This document shows, piece by piece, positions 37,301 through 52,300 of a DNA stretch of 64,000 nt; positions within the stretch are counted from its first letter, which is position 1; every line of letters starts with the position of its first letter. A program made the translations under genes and the position numbers. The stretch is taken from assembly GCA_026413225.1 (NCBI GenBank), contig CM048557.1:42725371-42789370 (forward strand), written 5' to 3'. The notes under the pieces are model-generated. The model was not told where the DNA came from and made no database searches. It saw nothing but the letters and a program-made list of their open reading frames with translations. The stretch is from Otis tarda. Taxonomy: Eukaryota; Chordata; Aves; Otidiformes; Otididae.

Positions 37301-40300
37301 GAAGAGGAGGAAGGTGAAGACAAGTTTCTCTCACCTCCCAAACATAAGCAGTATTGTTAAAAGCTTATTATGCTTTGCTGGATACAATCATAGTAACAAT
37401 GAGCTTGCTTTTTCTCTGTGCCCCCCAGACCCCACCCTCCATGCCCAGTTTAAAGTTTTAATTCCAGATAAAAGAGAAAAAACAAGTCCATTTACATACA
37501 ATATCCATGCATAATAAGACAAGGTTAAACAAAAGAGTGCCATAAATCATGCAGTTTAAAGTTAATTCCAGTGGAATTTAAGTTTTTCAGCAGTAAAATT
37601 AAGGATCTGACCTTTGGTCTCAGCATCAGCTATTTGATCTTTGGCCACTTCCTCTTCCTCTTCGGCCATTGCCTGAAAGATGGCAGTCAGGAAGAAAAAC
37701 AGCAATTCACATAGTGGGCCTTCAGTGTCATTTCCTACAAGAGCTTCCTCTAAAACTTCTGTGAATAAAGTTTAAGAAGCGTCACTTTTGCCGCAAAGTT
37801 GGAAGATTATTATGTACTGAAGAATTAAAACATTTTTTTCCCCTTCAGGTATGATAATAAAGTTACTTTTACATCATTTACTGCAAATATTTCTAAAGTG
37901 AGGCTGTCAGAAAGAATGCTGACAAAACATTATTTTCTTCATACATATCTGCAAGAGTAAAGTACAAGTAGACTTTTAATAAGTAGATTAACAATTTCTA
38001 CATTGAAATTAATTTTTATTTTATAGACATTGCAGAAGTTGACTGTGAAGAGAAAACTGGATTGATGTGCACATCTAACCACTAATATGTTAAATCTGCA
38101 CAGAAAAATTTGCAGCACTGGTACTTGGGTGCAATGAAGATGTTGGGTTGTTTGGTAGGAGAAGGGACACCACAAAATTGAGGCACCTTGACACATAAAT
38201 GACAACTTGCCTAAAGTCACTCCTTCAGGAAATTCATCTTGAAGATCAAAAAGTTCCCCAAAAGCATATAAAAACTCCAAAACCATCAGAGCATCACCAA
38301 ACATTTCAGGAGGAAGTCTCGTCTTCACTGGCATTGGAACGGGAAGTTCCTGCAATCCAAATGGGACAACTTAATACTGTATTTTGTTTCTGCAGAGTAC
38401 ACAAGTGATTAAAACCAGTCTATGATTTTAAGGAGCGTATCTGTTGGGTTTCTTTACATTTTACTGAAAATAGTTCTGCAAGACACAGCATCAATTATCA
38501 CAGTAATATCTGTGGTAGTACTAACTTTAAAAACCAAAGAGCATGCAACTTGGACGTAAATCTTTTGAGATAAAAGTTTATTCATGTTCATGAAGTTGAA
38601 TGATTTTGTATCTTTGTTTAAAGGAACTCAAATCCACTACAAGTTAAGAACACTGGCTATCATGATTTTTCCTTTAAACTTGTATTATTTTACAGGAGGT
38701 TTGAATTTAAGTTTGCTGGAACTGCCCAGACAAGCAAAAATAAACATACTCTTAAAAAGTTACTCATTATTGCTTGCAAAGACAAGCAAACAAAACCCCA
38801 ACACAGCCACATAAAAACACACCCATCTAATACTAGGATATGCAAGATCATGTCTAGTGACTGAGTGTACTGGTATTTGGGTTTTTGCGTTGGTAAGGCA
38901 ATCATGATAGCTGAAGATATTTCAAAGGGAGCTCATGTAACAAAACCACTCAACAAAAACACCACCTCCAAATCACAGATGACAGTGTCTAACACCAAGT
39001 TTGACTTTCAAATTAATATCTTGATGTAACTCTTGAAGATCTGTCTTCATTTAATGTTTCTTAGCAGGGTCAAATAATTTCCAGAAGGATGGCTCCTTTC
39101 CACAAAGGTGGTAGTTCACAAACATTAAGAAGAACGCCGAATGCTATGCTTTCAGAAGAACATAGTAAGGTATTTCATACATTTCCTGAGGAGGAATTTT
39201 TTTTTTTTAAGTAGCCTACAGGTGGATCTTTCTTCTTGCTTCCTCATCTAAACTCATCTTTGTTCATATTCTTGTCAATTTTCACTGTAGCCATGATACT
39301 ACTTTCCTACTCCTCCCTTTTTCATTTCCAGTTGAAACATAGCAGCACTGTTTTGCACAGGTTCCTCTCGTTTTGACAATCTTAGAATCATAGAATAGTT
39401 CGGTTTGGAAGGGACCTTTAAAGGTCATTTAGTCCAATCCTCCTGCAAGGAGCAGGGACATTTTCAACTAGATCAGGTTGCCCAGAGCCCCGTTCTTCAG
39501 TTTCTTCTCCTTTTCTACACACAGTTAAGAGTTTTCACTCTCATCTTCAAGTGCCTATATAGCTCTCCTTGCAAAAATATTCAATTCTTATACTTCTTCC
39601 AACCAGTGCTATCACAGTAATTCATTTAACACTCTCCTCTCTTCTTGTTTGCCCTCCTTGCACTTCTGTCATGTTTCCTTGTGTATCTCAAATAAACCCC
39701 CGTACTTGTGTTTCTGATGATTTTGCCTCCTTTTGCTATCCCCTGCCAAAATTAATCCTAATAAAGTATACATAAATGTATAACACTAGACAATATTCCA
39801 TTATGTAAAGCCACACTGTAGTCCTGTTTAGAACATTAAGTTCTTTGGGAGGTAAAGTCCTGTTACTTTCTGTAAGTTTCCAGAACCATTCAGAAAGATG
39901 CTTGTCAAGCAGAGATACTGCTAGAGTTTAAATCAGAAGAATGCCACAAAGAGTAACAAGCTTTCCTTTCTATCTTTCGCAGACAAAAAATTGGTTTCTT
40001 CATTAATCAGATCTTTTAAGTAACTCAGGTTTATTCTAGGTGAGTTCATGTTGTATATTTAACAGGAAAGTCAGGCATACTCAATATCCTCCACACAGTA
40101 AGATCAGCACTTTTAAAATACATCTGTTTCCCTTTAAGAGTGAGAACAGTGAAAATGCAGATGATCTTATAGCTTCACCACTAGGAAACATTACATGACT
40201 GCAGGTGATTCACAACCCCGGCATTGAGATCTGATCTAGATCTGCCTCTGCATTAGGGAATCTAGCTTGGGGACTCTGTAAAGTACAAGCTTGAGCTATT

Positions 40301-43300
40301 CCAAATTCAATCATACCTTAAGATCATCACACTCCATATCTTCTCTAGGCTTACTCCACTGTTTCAGGTATTCTACATATTTTCTTTTTTCTTCACGCAG
40401 CTTCTCTCTTTCCTGAAAGAAGAGAGTCACAATCGCATAAAAAATATGGTCATATCACCCTATTATATTTTCTAGAACTGCAGCACTTACTATTTTAAAT
40501 CACAGTGAAAAATAAAACTGAAATATATTTAATTAGAATGAAATAATCTAGTCATTTTTATTTTGTAAGAACATATTGGCAAAAATGTTTAGAAGTAAAC
40601 TGTGGTGATACTTTGTTTGATCAGACATGCGGTTTTGTTGGGTTTTCATGTTTGTTTTTAAATGAAAATGGCTGAGGAAAAAAAAATCTAGAAATAAAAG
40701 TTTTAATGAAAGTTGACACAAAAAAAAGACACCAAAAGATCGCAGATATGGCTGTGGTAAAATGTAGTGGAATAAATAATTTATTTAAATTCATATTTAT
40801 ATGAATTCATATTCAATAATTTATATTCAAAGTGCAAAAAAGCTATTCAGCAATTTCCATCCAAAGAGAAACCACAAGGAAACTCACTACCATTTAATAT
40901 GCTGTGAATCTCATGCAGTACAGTGTCTTTAACTCTTAAGTAGAAGAGAACCATAAAATCAAATACTGTCATGCATTGTCAAAAAAAAAGCCATAACCAT
41001 GTTACTTCAGAAGTTCAAAGTCAACTTTTTGTGAACTAAAACGGTAATATAGAGAATGTTATCAAGAAACACAAATCCATAATCATGTCTTTTAACTGCC
41101 TATTCTTCTAAAGTGCATTTCTATGAACTGAAAACAGCTAATGGAAAATAACCTGAAGCAGATAGCAACTAAGAAACAAGAAAACTAGAAAGCCATTATA
41201 CTATTCCTTTATGAAACGCATATACTGCAAATGCATTACTTTTTCCTTTTCTATTTTGAGTCTCTCTTTCTCCTCTTTCTTCTTCATTCTTTCTTCTTCC
41301 ACAATCTTCTTTAATTCTTCTCTCTTTTTTTCCTTATCTTCTTTCTCTTTTTTCTTAGCTTCTATAGCATTTGCCTTCTCTTGTTTCAATTTAGCTTTTT
41401 CAAAAGCTATAAAGGAAAAAAACACAAACAAATCAAGTTTTTTTTTAATTTAATAAAATGTTAATTTTATTTAACGGTGCTAAATAGACTGATCATTTTA
41501 TAATTACGATATCAAAAAAAGATATTGTTAAGAAGACTGAATTGTTTCTATGCTAACCAGAAATTCAATCACTTGAAAGTTCTTTAGAGAATCAGAATTT
41601 TAAGCCTAAGTATTATACATGTTTTATAAGGTTGTCATCACTGTAATAAAGTAAAATTTATCTGTTTTTATTAGTATACAGAAGTTTATTACTTGTTTAT
41701 TGTTTTCTATCAAGTGACATATAAAAATGAGAACTGATTCCAACTGCATATAATTACAGCGCATATAATTACAGCAACATATTTAGTAATGATTACTTAA
41801 TAAAAGCATGTCATAACTAGGTGTGGCATATAAACATGAAATACTTGTGACAGTAAAAACCGTTAAATAAGTGATCTTCACATATTTAATTATTACTGAA
41901 TTACTGAAGAGTCAATATATTTGAAGCCTACTTAGTGTTTCAGTTGTTTTTGTACAAGTTTTACTTCCGTTACACAGTTTAAGCTGAACTTTAATTGGTA
42001 ATAAATGTTACTGCTTGAGGAGATCCAGATTTCTTTGTCGTTATCTGCAGAAGAACAGCAGGATACAAATTTCCACTTTGTGTGGACAGACAATGTCAAT
42101 CTCCCATACAGGCTAACAAATAAAAGCCAGTCAGGGGTCTTACCATTTTAATTAAGCTAACAAGAAAGCTAGAATCGCAGGTTAAGAAAATGAAAAAAGA
42201 TCCTTACTTCTATTACCAAGTGGATGGCACTCAAAAAAAAAAAATTTACTACATTTTTGTATAAAATTCTGAAAAATGGGCTGGCTTGCTTTTACAGACA
42301 GCTAGTATGCATACCCGCAATGGCTCTCACCCAGTAAGTAAAAGCAGTGAAGCTGATCTCCCACAGTCTTCTATATCCTGAGAAGGTTGATTTTTCAAGG
42401 TACTTGGTATTTTTCTACCTTTTCACATCATTAGTAAAGTACTACAGCAGCTCTTTATCAGAGATTTTATGAACATCAGTAATTGCCATTTCTATTAAAC
42501 ATCGTTTACAGGTAACATGTTTAGATTTATATTGATTACATTTATATAGCATCTTTGAAAGTGTATTTTTACACTTACTGTTTGGATGGGCTCATACTTT
42601 TCAAACAACCGGTATAACACGTTGCCGGTTTCAAATTAAAGAACTGCATCTTTTCTTTTTTTTTTTTTCTAATTTTATAATCATGGGCCAACATTGGGCC
42701 AAAAATGAACACACAGAACAAATGTGACATCCCAGCATTTGTTTTTAATTCCTGTTGCTTATTTGATGCATTCATCATAATTTTGTGTCTTTAACAAAGA
42801 ACAGAAAGCATTTACAAAGTCTGAATATCAACACACTGTGGCAGCTTTCTAGTGAGGTAGCAGAAAATATAAATAATACATTTGGATCTCCATGCTATAC
42901 AACTTATTTAAAGGCTGATTGCTCTTTCATTGTTTGAAACTGTATGTTTCAAGGGCATTGGGTTTTGGGGTGCAATAGGATAACATACAGATAAAATTAA
43001 GCCAGAATATGTCTTAACGAGCCTTCCAGAAGCTGTAGTTGACACCACACAAGAAAGGTAGCAGCTTTGATGTTGATCAGTGATTACCTTGTTTTCTGTG
43101 TTGTCATTTCCAGCACATAAACAAATAGATGCTAGTTGTGCAAAAAAGTGGACATACAAGTTTAGTGGAGCCTATTAAATCCTAGTGTCCCCATCTCCTA
43201 TGAAAAGGCCCTGAGCAGCCTCAAACAACTTCGTAATTATTTAAGCAGATGTTGGACTAGATGATTTCCAGACTTCCCTGCCACCCTATAATATTCTATG

Positions 43301-46300
43301 AGAATGGAAACAAGAGGTAAAGACCAACATTTCACTGAAATATTTCCACAAATGAAAGAGCCTTTTCTTAGGAAGGACATCAGTGCTTATAATCCAGAAG
43401 AACATCTCCTTGTCTGAGCTTCGTCTTCTCAAGAAGACGCACCAGTCTACCTAGTTAAACTCACACGAAAGGTATGTGGGTCCCCTTACATCATTTGAAA
43501 TCAAGTTTAAACAGATTAGAAATGGGTCAAAACTAAGTCAAAATAATTCAATTAGTCCAACATAAAAATCTCTTAAGTGATTTGCGCTCTTTGAATTAGG
43601 AAAAGTTGTAAACATACTGTAAGTAATCTTGCAGAACATGTAGACATGCCTTAAATATCTATGCACAGACATCTTCAAAAAGACTCAAGATTTCCTTAAG
43701 GATTATTACAGGTTTAGAAAGCATTGCAGTTATTTTATATTTTGAGGAAGTTTTTCCATTTATGGATTTTCCTCATACAACAGATTGATTTGTATTAGTG
43801 TTCATGTTTTCATATACCTTCAGCTGGTAAATATTCATACATGACTTCAGCACCCAAACTTCTGCAAAAATGTATTTTGCTCTTTATTCACCTGAGCTAG
43901 AAATCAACAGAGTTGAACTGAAAGCTTCCTCCATTTCCCCAGTTTAGTAAAATAAATTAAAAAAATAAACAAACCAAAAAACCAAAACAAAGAACAATTC
44001 AAGAAACAACCATTCTAACCACTGAAAGGAGCACTTTGCAATAGTGCTATGGCATTGCACTTTTATTATTTTTCCTTTGAAAGGTACAACCCCCAAAATA
44101 CTCTAATTATGGCCTGCTCCGAGACCTGCAAACTGGTTCTACTAGTCATAGGACTAAAGCTCAACTTACCCATGGCCTGCATATCTTCTTTTTGCTTCTG
44201 GAATCTTGTTTTTTCCCTTGCTACTTTACTTTTTTTTCCTTGTGTATTTTGTTTAGCAGTAATCTCGTCCTCCTGGTAGAGAATTTGGAGGGGGAGTTGG
44301 GGGGGGAAAGAACATAACATCTACAGTGAAATGACCAGCAATAGATGTTCCCAACTTTTCAAGTTTTCTAGAACAAGAATAAGAACAAGCTGTAAGAGTT
44401 TTCCACAAACTGCGTACTGAGATTCTGCCTAATAGCAGAAAGGGAAGGGAAGAAAACCCAGAACTTTTTCTTCCAGCTTTCTTTATTTAAGAAGTAGTTT
44501 AGAGCACTAAGCTTCACTGTGTTTAAATACAGGCAAGTGACATAATTGTATCTAAAGAGTACAAATGAAGGGTTTTTAGCAAATTATTTATTAATCATTC
44601 CCAGAAGGAATAAGTAGTCTAGATGTCTTCACAACACACTGAAAAGCTAGTTTTTTGGTGAGATCACAGAAACAGGAATGATAAAAATAAGAAGATAACA
44701 TATCAAGTATGGTCCCTTTTACTAGCTTAACTATAAAGCAAATTACTTTAATAGCAATTATATAATATATCCCAATTCATCTGCAAAGAAAAAAAAAGCA
44801 CAACATCAACCTTGCATTCCAACTGTTCTGAAAGGTCAGAGAAAACAGAAGAACTTAAAAGACTACGCTGATGTGTCTTCACCTGGAATTAAAAAAGTTA
44901 TTACTTACAAGACTAGTAGATGCCCTCTTTGGAGGTCTCCCTCGCCGTCTGCTTGCAGGACTGAAGATAAATGTGGGCGGGTCATCAGGAAAGAAGTAGG
45001 AGAAATTTTGTTCTGCTAGATTATATTTTGCAATTGAGGTTGCCTTAGTAAGAAAGATTAAAACAGATACTCATTGTGAAATTGTTACCTTTTCATAAAT
45101 ATAAGCTAATTAATGAATCATTAATTCACAAAAAAAAAAAAGGGCAATAAAAGTAACTAGATCCACAACTGATTGCTTAGGATACGAAATAAAACTCTGA
45201 AAGAGTCTAGCTGTAGATTTAATCCACTAAGTGGATAATAATGTAAGCAGTACACATTTGAAAATAGAATTTGGCCTTATTTGGTAAGATTTTATTTCTT
45301 TAGGTGCCTTTTAGCAAACACAGCTGGACAGAGTCTTCATAGTAAGTTACTGAAATGTGCTGAGAATGACTATTGACAGAGAAAGCTGGAAAATTAATTT
45401 ACTGAAGAATCACATAATTCTCCATCATACTTAACACTTCTGGGGGAGGGAAAAATTTATGACTTCTCTCATTCTGAATTGTCAAAATGTTCTTTTCAAG
45501 TTGGCTTTCTCAACCTGGTGACTTCAGGAAGTCTGGCCTCATCAAATGATACAGATGAGGATATAAAAGGAGACACTCCAAATAGCACACGTTCACGTAA
45601 CTACTGAAATGCAAGGCAATCAGCATGGGAACAATGATATACTCCACAAAAAGCCCAAAGAGAAGATGACAAAGGCACACATATACAGAATATAAGTTTT
45701 CCTGAGGCACCAGAAAGCATCACTAATAAATCACTAGACCAAGCACACTGTAGCACATCAAAGACAACAAGATCGCTAACAAGCCCAAGGAAGGGGGTGG
45801 TTTACCCCCGTCAGCTCTATTTTCCTCTGTTTTCTTTGAGAGGCAGATAAACTCATTTAGAAATTAATTGTCTTTGTTATTTTCCACAACTTTCAGAGGC
45901 AAGACTTTCATTGAAGCTCTCCTCTCTCAGAGCTTTCCTGTGCAGAACGAGTAGTTACACAGCTGTATGAAGATTCCTTAAACACACTCACAAAATACAG
46001 GACACCACCTAGTTGAAGGTGTCTCTGCTCACTGCATGGGAGTTAGACTACATGGCCACCTTTAAAGGTGCCTTCCAACTCAAACCATTCTATGATTCTA
46101 TGATAAACAAACATGGTACTTTCTAAAAACAAGATGAAGATAAGAAAGATTTCAGGGTCAAGGCTGCAATATGCAGTGAAGGAGCCCAGGATCTTCTGTG
46201 GCACAGCAAGCAAGGCAAGGGAAATTGCCGCCTACTTGGCACATGTGGAAAAAGCGGCTCAATTCCTTGAGCATAAGGAAACAGAAATTCTCAGAGTCAT

Positions 46301-49300
46301 CCTGCACAGTCTAAGACATGAACTGTAGTCTGAACTTGTACTAAGTATCACCATGTATCTCTACATAAGATGTCAAAAATATGGATCTTAGTATCTTAAA
46401 CATCTAAGGCCTCATCAAAAGCCCATTCCAGCCACCTGAACTCTTTGGTACTTCTGCCTCACTGAAGAACTGGAGACTGAATTAAATCTACAATAAAATA
46501 TTTTCCAGCTAAAAGCATTACAACAGAAAAATATTAGCTTACTGTACCAAAACAGAAATAGTTAATTTTTATTTGATTTAGAAATACCAGCTACATACCT
46601 CAAAGAATGAAAACAACTCAATGTTTTAGACTAAGCAAAAATATATTATGTTTTCATAAATAACCTTTTCTATGTGAAAGCTGCCATTTTTATTTTGAGG
46701 ACTTTTCTAATCTGGTAGCTAAAGAAGAAATCAGAGAATTAAATTCTGCTTCATGTACAGCAAAACTGCTATCTTGTTCACAAGCAGAAGTTAATAAAAA
46801 CCCATTTTTACAAAAAAAAGTAGCAGTACTCATCATTTTATTTCAGAAAGTAAATTATTTCATATTTATTTCAGAAAAGTAAATACTAACTCAATACTTA
46901 CAACAAGCTAAACTTGATGTACTTTAAAAAGAAGCTCTGAGTAGCTAATAGAGAAGAGGAAAAAAAAAAAAAAAGATAGACTATCTGCTCTACTATTCAA
47001 TCCCACATATTATTCCTTCTTATTTACCTTAGTTTTAATGACTCCATCATGTGGTTCACAGTGTTGTTTCAGAAAAAGTTTAAGTCTGTCACGAGAAAAG
47101 AGATGCTTCCTCCGGCTGAATTAGGAAAGAAAGGTAGCATTATCAACTAACATCTCTAATTACTGTTTTAAGTACAGCTGACAATGTGTCCAAGAACACA
47201 TGTAACAGATCATATGATTGACCTTTTTCCCATTTTCTTAATTATAAATTACACCCTTGCTATTGCAACTAACAACTAATCATTTGCAACCTCAATTAAA
47301 TTAAAAATTTCCTTATGAACAAAACAAAACCCAAGTAAGACTTAAACAGTTGTTTTATGCATCTGTAGTTTTTGTTTTGAAGATCCTGGTATGTCCTCCT
47401 TTACACACACATACAGAAACTCCACAGCCTATCCCTGCTAGATCCTCCAAACATTCCTTTATCACAGTAGCTTTTAAAATCCCCAAATAAAACTAAAGTC
47501 CAATTGTTTCAGAAGAGGGTGAAAACAAGCAAGCAAAGGAGGACAGCAGGAAAGCAGCATTCACATCTCTCAAACAGGGAGGGATGGCCCAGAAGTCTCA
47601 AGCCAACAAGTGAGAGGGGTGAATTCACAAACTGCTTGGTCAGGCTGAGGCACTCCTGGCTGCAGAATGGTGTGTGCTCTAAATGCTTCCTGGCATCCCA
47701 GGGAACCTGTGCTACTTCATGGCAAAGAGAAAACCAATTACACAGGACTAGTTAATGGAAAAAAACTCATCTTGATTCATGCTGGAACTAAATGACTTGA
47801 AATCACTGACTTTTTTTTCCCCAAAGTCTCTAGTTTATAAAGTTTTTATGCACAATTTACTCTAAAAAAAAAGTTTTAACTAAATTCAAGACAAAATTAT
47901 GTTTTTTTAAGAAGCAAGAACTCTTTGCAGCTTTGTATTTTAGAGCAGTAAAGAAGTTTGATCACCATCTGCTCCAACACTTCAAACCAGTAATGCTACT
48001 GTACAGAGAGCGAGCTCACAATGCCAATATTTCATTAATATTACAGAATAGGGTTCTCAAACTTTTTTTCACCTACTCCATCAGTCACAGCAGTAGGCAC
48101 AGGTATCAAAAGCAACAGCAGATCTCATCTGTGTGCCATGGAAAGCAGAGACTTCTCATAGGTTAGTATCTGTGTTACTAACAGTAAAACTTGGAACACT
48201 TGCTACAGAAAGCCTGTGAAACAGTATTTTGTTCCAGTGCCTCTAATTAATAGTTACAACATATTATTTCTAAATGTCATCTTATAATCAAAACCATCTT
48301 ACAGTGACTTACACAACTCACACAGTTATGAAGTACAACTTTTACTTTCATATACTAATTTTACCTTATTTGAGATGCTTTAACGATAACAGTTTCATAC
48401 AGTTCTTTTTTAATAGGTTGGACTTTGTATTTGAACAAGGAAGGATCAATTATGGCTTTCTTCTCCCTAAAGAAATTAAAAAAGTTAAAAAGTTAACTGC
48501 AATCACAAAACCTTAGTCTTATACTGTACATGTTTAATACACTTATGCGCATACAGGATAGACCTCTTGAAAATACCCAGCCGTATTTAATACAGGCCAT
48601 AACTTCCATCAAACTTCCACCATTCACTTCTGTCAACTCTTCTGCCACTAGATTTAGATCTACGTCAAAGCCAGTTCCTGTAAGGAACAGCAAAAGAGAC
48701 TGGGGCTGTTGGTTTTTGTAGTGGGGAGATGGGAGATGAGAAGGGAAGGCAGAACAAAGAGGGAAACAAGTAATGATACATCCCTATCCCTCAGAAAATA
48801 ATCTCCTTAACACTCTCAGTACTCTTGACGGCAACAGGGAAGCAGGAAAAAGGAGAAAAAGATGATGAGGAAGGAGTCCAAAAGACAGAGTTAAATAAAA
48901 TGAATAAAAATAGTAGCCATAGAGCTACGGAACACATCTGGAAATGAATAAACAGGTAGAATGTTTTTCTGAAATATCAATTTAGAAAAAACACCCTCAC
49001 CAACAACATTCTGAAAACAACAGGAATCATAAGGCAATGCATCTACACTGTAAAATAAATGCTTAGCAAGCTACATGTTTTTTTCCCCCAAAGTGTACTT
49101 CCCTTTTACAGCTATCAGCTACAGAGAACTAGATTTTTTCCCCCATGGAAAACATTTCTTCAGTTTTAACATAACAGTAACTGTTTTCTTACACCTCTTC
49201 CTAGGATAATAGTCACCCAGGTCTAGCGTGCCACCAAAACAAAATTCACTCCTTACACAACAACAACAAAAAACAACCAAACAAAACACAAACAAAAAAC

Positions 49301-52300
49301 CAACCTGACAAAAAGAAAAACAAACCACAAACAAAACAAAAACAAAGAGAGGGGTTTTGTCACAGACAATACACTCTAAATAGCATGGAGTATTTACGGA
49401 CAGACTTCACGAACAGAGTTAAACTACTGAGATTTTTTCTTTAAATAATGTTGATTTTTGCTATTAAACAACAGAACTAACTTCTCCTAGGGTGGTAATT
49501 TGTAACTGAAAGTCATACTGCTTTATCAGGAAGAATTCAACTGTCATCTTATTTCATCAGTAAGGGCAGGTGAAAAAGTTATATGGATGAACTAGAAGAT
49601 TTACAGCTACGCATTTCATCATCATTGTTAGTCCTTCTGGCATTTACAAAATGCTTGAAGGTGGAGTCTGTGACAAAACAAAATAAATCAATATACTACT
49701 TGCTAAACCAATATACTATTGCTACCCCTATGAAGAACACACACAAGATCTAGTGAACTATACTTTGCAAGGTTGTTGAAATTCTTATTTTTCCCCACTA
49801 ATTCTGTGAAATAGAAGTCCAAAAGAAATGCAACATTCAGATGCCTAATAATAAATACATTAATTTATACAAATGAAGTGTAAAAGAAACAGTATTTATC
49901 CACAATTAGTGTCATTTCAGATGAAAATAATTTGCAAATTTCTGGAGAAAAAGAGATTACAATTATTAAATTATCAATATAGTTAAAAACGAAGGAATAG
50001 AAAAGACGACTTAGATTTGGAAACAGCAACACACCTACTGGACCTACAGATAAGCACTATGATATAAACTGTCTGCCTTGCATGGTGCTGAGTCACTCAG
50101 ATCAACTCCAATTTAAGAAAAATAATAAGAACCCCACCCAGCTAGTCATACGAGCAAAACAGAGATAAACTGTATAAACAAAGTTATTCAGTATACCAAC
50201 TGGTAAGATTTTAACATCTCTGCCTAGAATTTTAAGTTTGTTAAAAGAGGCTTCGTATTTTGGTCATACTGTGACTTGGTCTTTCATGATCATCTTCAGT
50301 CTCAAGACAGGAAAGCTAAAGTAATGAAGGCTGTTGCTAGGAATTTCTGGATAGTATCAAATACAAACTTGTTCCCTCACCATACAACCCTGCGTTTCCA
50401 GTCCTTTAGTCTAACAAGCTAAAGAAGGACCCAAACAGATGATGTTCAGATACAAAATAAAAGGCATCAGAGTGCCAGTGCTATACTAAAAATATATTAG
50501 CTTATGCATACATTTTGAATAGATTCTACACTCTAATACTGTCTGTCATCAGAAGTAGAGCCCAAAGAATAATAAAATGGTTAACTCTTGTGTTGTTAAC
50601 CTTTACTTTTTAGTTTGAGTAAATCCTTCTCTCATCTTCAGTGGATCACATGTAATAGCCCCAATCTAATCTCCAAACTCACTAAGGTTTTTTTTTGTGC
50701 TTAGTTTCTGTGTTTCCAATGATTATCCTAAGAAGTTAAACATATTCCTGAAATCCTCCTTCATAAAACCATATTTAAAGTAAAAATTTTGCTTAGTGCA
50801 GAAGAAAAAGGTAATTCAGTACACATAGAAAGCTTTTAAAATTATATACATTATCTAGTCACTCTTGCATAAAAGTAATTATGTTATTTTTTGTTATATT
50901 TTACTTTATAAAGCATTATATAAAACACTTAAGAGTTAGCAAAGGTTAGACCCACTTTGCCACATAGATCCCCTGTAGCAAGTCTTCACAGGAGAGCTCT
51001 GACAGACCACCAGATCCAGAGGAAAGAAAACAGAATATCCTGTAACTTAGTAGTTGAAAACTGGAACTGACTCATCCATATTATACTAGTTTCTACTGCA
51101 CTCAAGTAAATGTGCCTAGCACCTGGCAGAATCTTGCCTTTTTTGAATGAGGTTATTCTGAACCACCAAGAGATAATAATCTCATCAACTCTTCAATTAG
51201 TTTGGCACAGTGACCACATGACCTGGATATAAATTTCTGCTTACAATTCTGCTGCATTATATTCAGACAGCATGGTCTCAAAGTAGCTTTACCAAGAAAC
51301 TTGAGACCTCATCCTTCTGAGTTACCTTGTCCAGGACGTGACTGTCTATACTATCTGGTCTTGCTGGAGCTACCTATGTCTTGTGGTATTAATAGAACTA
51401 CAAAAATTGTATAGAAAAATAGTGAGTGTTAGAGGATCAGGAATGCATCTAAAAACGAACACTGTCCTGCTTTTCCAAAAAGAGGCAGTGGCTTTTCTTC
51501 TCCTCTTTGACTAAGTTTGCATGCAGGTTATACTGCTCTAGGGACAAGATAACAGCACTTTGCAACAAAACCCTGACTTCAAACCTTTTGATGAAGATTT
51601 TAATCTGCCTTTGATTCAGCACTTTGGTCTTTCCTTAAAATACAACGTGGACTAAGACCTACCATCATTGTAGATTCAGTGGATGGAGCGATGAGAGGGG
51701 AAGAAAGGAACAATAAGAATTAAAGATAGGGAAAGATCTGTTCTACTGAAGACACTGTATAGGCTTTAATGACAACCTATGACTGCACTTTTTCACATAC
51801 CCTAGAGGCAGAAAAATAGGTTGAAGATGGTAAAAAAATCTGGATGGTAAGGGTCCACTTGTTTTATTTCCAAAAATTTCCTGTTACCTGTGCTTGCATC
51901 CCAGAAGTTTGCAGAAACAATTAACCCTTCCCCAAAATAAAGATGACACTTCAAATTGAATAAACACCTAAATTTACTGCCACAAACCAGACAGCAAGCC
52001 AAGAAATTTTTCTTCAAGTATTTCTGATGTGGTTGTTGGTTCACATTACTTATAGCCCTGGCTGGAGGAATGCCACGAATTAAGTTGCAGCTAGTATTGT
52101 ATATATTTGGCAGTACAAGCCCCTCAATCTCCATTCTGCTATTGAGTGCTAAAGTGAATGCAAGAGTTCAACCCTAGCCCTAAATCTAGCAGTTTAAAAG
52201 TATGAACACTGATATTCTACGATGATAGCTATCGTACAGTACCAGAGAGTCCCAGTGCATAGCATCAACAGTTTAAGATCTAAGAAGATCACTACCTTTT

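Larger units (their letters stand above)
41407..44169 (-). other. BAZ1A intron between exons 5 and 6
   Basis: A 2.8-kb AT-rich intron with a perfect 15-bp tandem duplication (41746-41775) and an eroded CR1 tail (about 43190-43302). No extra exon was recognised. Confidence 0.55.

Noticed and set aside
41211..41453. 80-residue Ser/Phe-rich open frame on the plus strand
   Set aside because: Mirror image of the Lys/Glu coiled-coil exon 6 of BAZ1A on the other strand.
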